DNA of 64,000 nt from Mactra quadrangularis (lineage: Eukaryota > Mollusca > Bivalvia > Venerida > Mactridae), in the NCBI GenBank assembly GCA_025267735.1, contig CM046303.1:69393034-69457033 (forward strand). Direction: 5' to 3'. Position 1 is the stretch's first letter. Each line of letters starts with the position of its first letter. The notes beneath the pieces are model-generated. The model worked only from the letters and a program-made list of their open reading frames with translations, ran no database searches and had not been told where the DNA came from. Below are positions 58,591 through 64,000 of the stretch, piece by piece. A program made the position numbers and the translations under genes.

Positions 58591-59159
58591 TAGTGTTAAA
58601 TTTATGAAGATTTTGTCTCGTACACATTTTGTTATCACTGTACAATATTGATTTCTACATTTTCAGTAAGATTTCTCTGTTAGATATATGATTACATTTT
58701 ATGTTCAACAAGCGTTTGAAATACCCGAGCAAAGTAGATTTCTCGGCTGATTGAAAATGAACCAAGTGCCTATGGACAGAAATGGAAAACAGAAAGGTTC
58801 ACTTGGTGTTAGATGGGAGAATGCCGGAACGAAATACAGCAAAATGTTTCTTACCAAAATGATAGCTTTAGAATAATAACGTTTATATTGTCAAGATGAC
58901 TTGACACAACTTTTTCTTCTCAACAAGTTTATATTGATATCAGATTTATAAAGCATTTAGCCAAAGTAACACTGTGACAAATTACAAAGTAAATAGTATA
59001 TTTGACTTGTTTCATTTTTAACTGTTTTGTATGTATGTTTTTTACATCCAGTTCGATTGATTGGGTTTCAAGTCGTACATACATAAAAGTGACCAATAAC
59101 TTTAGTCAGTTATTTTTCCCTAATAAAATCTGAAGCAACCCAATTGGTAAATAGGTCCT
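58591..59159. other. Stretch present only in copy 2 of repeat D
   Basis: Non-coding AT-rich sequence occupying the place where copy 1 has a TIR element and the foldback palindrome. No feature recognised. Confidence 0.45.
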
Positions 59160-59300
59160 TACAGTTGGAATCCTGGGATTTATCATTGAAGTCCTATGGA
59201 AGGATATCAGTCTGGTTAATGAAGATATTTACAGAAATGGTGAAATTTAGATAGTTCTTTACCCTAAAAATACTAAGTTTGAATTTCAAACAAATTATGT
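59160..59300. repeat. Continuation of repeat D, copy 2
   Basis: Matches 29243-29403 (ATTTATCATTGAAGTCCTAT, ATCAGTCTGGTTAATGAAG, CCTAAAAATACTAAGTTTG). Confidence 0.8.
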
Positions 59301-59349
59301 ATGTCAATCAATAATGCTGGTAAAATTGTAAAATCTGTGAAGACTATTC

Positions 59350-59766
59350 GCAATTTAGCTTTCTTGATGAAATTTTAAGCTGTAAAGATCACATCAAAAC
59401 AAAAAGTAGAACTGCCATATTCAATTATTTACGTATCAATAGTATAAGACAATATTTGGATAAAGATGCAACAGAAACACTAGTCCTATCTTTGGTTATG
59501 TCCCACATTGATTACTGTAATCTGATCTTGTATGGAATCTCAAAATGTGATCTATGCAAATTTCAGAGAATTCAAAACATGTGTGCCAAACTAGTATCAA
59601 GGCTAAAAATCAGACAGTTCAAAAAATGCTTTGTACACACTGCACTGGTTACCAGACAAAGCGAGAATCAACTTTAAGATATACACTTTCATTTACAGCT
59701 GTTTTACTGGAACTGCGCCGACATATCTGAAGGAAATTCTCCAAAAGCCTGCACTAAGTAGAACTG
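59350..59766 (+). pseudogene. CR1/L2-like LINE reverse transcriptase C-terminal relic
   Basis: A frame from ~59360 reads LDEILSCKDHIKTKSRTAIF, then LSLVMSHIDYCNLILYGISK, the 's.ldYcNslLyg' block that follows the palm in CR1/L2/Rex-type LINEs. It continues as LCKFQRIQNMCAKLVSR. Near 59640 the frame shifts, and the next piece reads TLHWLPDKARINFKIYTFIY and GTAPTYLKEILQ, the conserved 'L.WLPv..RI.fKi...a..g.aP.YL..ll' motif. The fragment is interrupted at 59767 by a TIR element and resumes at 60406. No upstream polymerase palm is present. Dead copy. Confidence 0.88.
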
Positions 59767-60405
59767 GGCCCGTATTACAGAAACATCTTATCCTTATTTC
59801 TTTCCTTAAGGTGTATGTTTTCCCCTTAAAAGTATAGAAAAATCTTAAATTCTAAGGCTAAAGATAAATTGTATAACAGAAACTTCTTTCCTTAAGATTT
59901 TCCTTAAATAGCCCAATTTTCTCTATTTAACTATTTAAGGAAGCTAATAACCGACCTTAACTTTTTCCTAACCATCAAATGAAGGTTTTATAATGTAGGA
60001 AACAACATTTCTTGTATATATTTATCTATTTATGTTGTTTTTCTGCTTTAATAATGATTATATTGGTGTCTGAACACTATAAGAAACATTCTGAATTTCC
60101 CACATTATAGGTTTGAATACTCCATAATTTACAGTTTAATTTACCCTTGTTGAAACTATCATGCCTCTTCTACTCCTCTTTGTCTTACAATCAAGCTCAA
60201 ATAGTAAGTTAAATTAGTAAGTCCCCTGCTTAATTGATAGCACACAAGTCTGATAAGAATTAGAATGACTTTAGTAAAGGAATTCCTTAAGATGTTTCTG
60301 TGATAACACTTACGATTTTCCTTATCCTTTTCCTTGGCTAAGGTGAAAATTTAAGGATAAGGAAAAAGATAAAATAAATCTTAAGCTGTTTCTGTAATAC
60401 GGGCC
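59767..60405. mobile_element. ~639-bp TIR element with GGCCCGTATTACAGAAACA ends, inserted in the LINE relic
   Basis: Both termini read GGCCCGTATTACAGAAACA inward, with CTTAAG following. CTG flanks both sides (59764-59766 and 60406-60408), a likely 3-bp target duplication. Subterminal regions are rich in CCTTAAG, CTTAAGG and TCCTTATCC words. No coding capacity. Removing it reconnects the LINE frame, which dates it after the LINE. Confidence 0.85.
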
Positions 60406-60530
60406 CTGGTCTAAGATCATCAAAATCCAAAGACCTCAATTTTGTGGTACCAATAAATAAGAAAAAAATCAGTGACAGAAGGTTTAGTACAGTGAGTCCC
60501 GACGGCATTACTGCTTAAAAATATGGATCA
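60406..60530 (+). pseudogene. End of the CR1/L2-like LINE relic
   Basis: After the TIR element the frame resumes as GLRSSKSKDLNFVVPINKKK, then DRRFSTVSP. This matches the usual end of CR1/L2-type open reading frames (basic stretch, 'g.RsFs..aP.lWN'). It decays after the SP. Confidence 0.75.
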
Positions 60531-61144
60531 TTTAAAGGTAATGTTTCGACACCCTTGGGGTGTATTAAGAGCCCTTTAAAGGTGATGTTTCGACACCTTT
60601 AGGAAAATGTCTGGTTAACATTGGCGTTATGTTACACTGTTCATAGAACAAGAATAAAGTGTACATACAACATGTATTTAAGGCGGAGGGTTTTACTTAT
60701 TCATTATTGTTAATATTTCTCTTTTTGTACAACGCCATTGAATATGTGAAATAAAAATATGCGTTTAATCAAACGAAGACGTTTAAGTTTTAGAATTATC
60801 ATAAATCTACCTAGCTTAAATATTGATTGTAGTTTCGTTTCAATGTTTAAAAGTTTCTTTATGACACCTATAAAACGTCTCATGATAATACGACCAACCA
60901 CTAAGAAAAATTTTGCGCTTCGTGTCTTATCTTTATTGAATTAAGAATATCCCTACAAAACGTTATATACTTGAAGTATAAAATATATTTAAATATTCTC
61001 TACTTTGAACGCGTATTTTACGCCCTCTGTAGTGGTTATCAGTTGTTAGTTCTAAATTTGATGAATATATCGTTTTCCAACTTTTATAATTGCTTCAGTT
61101 GTTTATGTATCACTATTTACATTTCTGCCCTACTTAATTTAAAA
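60531..61144. other. No gene; one short direct repeat
   Basis: TTTAAAGGT(A/G)ATGTTTCGAC occurs twice within 60530-60600. The remainder is AT-rich without recognisable features. Confidence 0.4.
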
Positions 61145-61235
61145 TCATTGGTAGGAGGGAGAATGACCGTAGAAATAATTTCAAGACCAAACTCCACGAA
61201 AGTATGCCCCGCCAGGGACAGATATAATTCTATAT
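61145..61235 (-). mobile_element. tRNA-derived SINE, copy 3 (fragment)
   Basis: On the minus strand GGCGGGGCATACTTTCGTGG, then TTCTACGGTCATTCTCCCTC and CTACCAATGA, match the central part of the SINEs at 30290 and 37460. The B box itself is lost. Confidence 0.65.
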
Positions 61236-61629
61236 ATCGTTCTGTTTCACATTGATTACATATTTTGAAAAATCAATTTATTTTAGGTTTATAGAAAAAT
61301 ATGTAAATTGTCTTTTCTTTGGGAAGAATTTAAGACATTAGTATAATTCATCTAAACACGTATCATGTGTTAATTGGTTTATTTAAATATTAAGTTCAGA
61401 CAAGAAATTTACATAAGTATATACATGTATTACTTAAATCTTATGGATTTTTTTGTGTTAATATTTAAAGTTTATTAAAAATATATTTTTGATACTCATA
61501 TATTATCCGAATGGTTAGGTATCGCCTGGTACTCAGGTGTGTAAGGGACAAAATATGGTCGAATTGTGCAAATTGTGATAAAAGCACCAAACTTTCAGGA
61601 AATCAACTTTAAGGTGTTAACTTCAGAAA
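61236..61629. other. No recognised feature
   Basis: AT-rich, nothing seen. Confidence 0.4.
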
Positions 61630-62740
61630 AAAGCCAGGAGACAACCATGAGAGGCCCTGTGAACAAAAATATAAGGGCTTAAGGGGGTTACCCGTAACAA
61701 TTGATATTATTGCATAGTACTGTGTAAAAATCTTTAATTTATATATCAACTGAATGTATTAAATTTCGTTTGCTCAAGATGAGAACAAATATGTCAGTTG
61801 ATGTTTTTGAATATTTAGCATGATAATTATAATCGTTATTGAGGCCCCATAAAGGGATTTTATGGTTAACAAATAGTAAAAGACCACTAACAACCAGTAC
61901 AGTATTTATTTTTATTTTTTCACATTTTAAAGCATTTTAAATGGGTAATTTTGCGTGGCTAGATGTGGTGTCTTTTCATTTAAATAAATTGCAAAACCAA
62001 GTATGATCAAAAGAGGCCAAAACAAGGGGAAACTTATGAAAAAATATTGAATATCTAATTTGCTGTACTGATTACATAGAATTCAGAAATTGTATCAGTA
62101 ACATTTAATCTATAATGTACAGTTCAAATAACATAATGATGAAACTTTTTTATTCTTTATATCATTTTGAGTGATGCACCTCAGAAAACCCCAAGGAGAC
62201 AACCATGAGAGGCCCTACTAACAAAATTGTGAGGCCATGAAAGGGGTCACCCATTACAAGTATAAGCAGTGCATAGTTTAGTGTAAATATTTATCTATCA
62301 AATAATTAAAATAATTTTCTTCACTCATGATGAGTACAATCATGTCAGAAACTTTTTTTCAAATTCAACATGATACAATGAATTGTAATTGAGGTCTAGG
62401 TAAGGGTTTTTAAGAAAACAAAACACAAAAAACTATAAATAACCAGTGAAATTACTATTCTCGTTTTGTTTTAAGTTATTACTTAAAGTATTTTGAATGA
62501 GTAATTTTGTGTGGTTAGCTATCATGTTCTTTTTTTAGAAATAATTTACAAAACAAAGTATGATCTCATGAGGCCAAACCAAGGGGGAATTTATATAAAT
62601 TTTGAATACGTGTATATAATTTTCTGTATTGGTTATATAAGATTCTAGTGTTAATAGGACTGGAGACAAAGATTTATCTAAACATTTATCAAATAAAGCA
62701 CATTATAATACGATAATTAAGTTATTTGTTTATTTGATTT
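61630..62740. repeat. Diverged ~556-bp tandem duplication
   Basis: GGAGACAACCATGAGAGGCC occurs near 61637 and 62193. The following order of landmarks is kept in both: GGGGTTACCC / GGGGTCACCC, GAGAACAAATATGTCAG / GAGTACAATCATGTCAG, GGGTAATTTTGCGTGG / GAGTAATTTTGTGTGG, AGAGGCCAAAACAAGGGG / TGAGGCCAAACCAAGGGG. Divergence is substantial. Non-coding. Confidence 0.85.
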
Positions 62741-64000
62741 TGCTTCTTCAAAAAATTAATGAGATCTATCAAGCATGTTTGTATTAATCTATTGAGAGGC
62801 CCCTCTTGGAAAATTTGAATGTGAAAAATGAAAAAAACATGTCCAAAAATAAAAACCAAAATCCAATCACATTTTAAATCTAATTACTAAGCAAAAGCGT
62901 CAATTACTTGCAACGATGAACAAAGAGACCCTGCACGGAGAAAATAGAAGTGGTCCCACTTGAGCTAACGTACTTACAACAGTGAAACATGTATGATACA
63001 TAACATACATGTATATTGTTCTGCTATGGAATTAATAGAGTTTAACTTTAGTTTTAGTTATATTTGAAATATATATAATGTAATTTATCAAATTGATTTG
63101 GGTAAAAATGATAAGGCCTTTAACCTTATACTGACCAACCCAGTTACTCCTGAATCGAATTTTGGCTTCTACTTTCAGACGACCAAGTAAGAAATAAATT
63201 GGCCAATTTGCATTGCTGTCCGTCAATCAATCATGAAAATCGTATATTGAAATAGCCCTATCGCTGAGGTTTACTAAAAGGCCCTTATTTTGATGTTAAT
63301 CAGTTTCGTTTAATTTTTCATCTTTTGCTCTTTTATTATGAATGCAACCACAGTTTCAAAAAACTAATTCTAGCATCTATCCAACCAAGTCATGCATGTT
63401 TTATAATGTAATAATATATGTTGCAAAGGCGATAACAAACAACCATAATTTGATAATATATACCATGTAGTATTACTCAAGTTGGCCATACCATGTGACA
63501 AATGCTAATGACTGAGATTTAAGAAACATATAGACTGGATAAACCACCAGTGTTACTAAGTAACTTCCTTTAGATTTGATATCATGGTTCTCAGTAGGGA
63601 AGAGTAAGCATAAACAAGTTTCCGACGGATCTTGAACACATGTTCACTATTCTTGCAATTCATATTGCTGATTTCACTGGGGTTATTCATTTTATGGATT
63701 CTTGACAAGCTTGACGGTCTATGAAAGCTATATAATGTATAACCCGCTTGATAGACAAGGTGAACAGTGTATGGACGTACTCCACATTATCATACTTTTA
63801 ATAGAACCATTTATTGTAGACGTATGTTATGTATGAATGTTTAAAAGTCAACTGACGATTTAGCTGTGGCAGTGATCATGAAATTTGGATATGACAGACA
63901 TTTCCATAACAGTATTACAATAAATAAAATTAAGATATTTTAAAACTCGTCTGCAAATGAAGTTAAACTCCCGTTTTTATGCCGGAAGATGTAATCCTAG
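62741..64000. other. No recognised feature
   Basis: AT-rich to the window end. A 64-residue minus-strand frame has no motif. No array or TIR pair seen. Confidence 0.4.

Overview
This window looks like AT-rich animal nuclear DNA made almost entirely of repeats. I see no intact host gene. The long reading frames either belong to decayed transposable elements or are translations of tandem repeats whose period suits an open frame. The mix is BEL/Pao LTR element, Tc1 transposase, CR1/Jockey-like LINE pieces, tRNA-derived SINEs, and many small terminal-inverted-repeat (TIR) elements. It fits a marine invertebrate, most likely a bivalve mollusc. That assignment is inference from repeat style; no host marker gene is present.

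Layout. 0-7.5 kb: two LINE reverse-transcriptase relics, several small TIR elements, and a 384-bp direct repeat flanking a copied 382-bp segment. 7.7-14.3 kb: a 69-bp satellite split by a 5.34-kb BEL/Pao LTR retrotransposon. This insertion has 393-bp LTRs, a 5-bp target duplication, primer-binding and polypurine sites, and a 22-bp tandem array as its leader. It keeps gag, protease and the start of reverse transcriptase; the rest of pol is deleted. 14.3-18.8 kb: palindrome-bearing tandem repeats, a 1.15-kb TIR element, and a 0.7-kb direct repeat flanking a 45-bp minisatellite. 19-30 kb: a G-rich (CGGG)n tract at the head of a 156-bp satellite, dispersed repeats, and a 2.66-kb foldback palindrome.

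31.0-44.3 kb holds the most notable object. It is a 13.3-kb foldback-type element, with 5.6-kb and 3.8-kb inverted arms made of degenerate TACTAAG-type tandem repeats, flanked by an 8-bp direct duplication GTATTTTG. Its 3.9-kb centre carries a broken Tc1 transposase that is itself split by a SINE. No gene able to move the whole element is visible.

44.3-64 kb: further small TIR elements. One is a hAT-type element (8-bp duplication GTTATATT) carrying two tRNA-promoter-like units. Another is an interleaved pair of Harbinger-like elements whose inverted arms both keep a related His/Cys-containing reading frame. Also present are a second copy of the 24-26 kb dispersed repeat, a CR1-like LINE relic interrupted by a TIR element, a third SINE piece, and a diverged 556-bp tandem duplication.

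The parts do not act together as a pathway. They record nested insertions, and insertion order can be read at several junctions. All coordinates, identities and repeat counts were read by eye, so boundaries may be off by a few bases.
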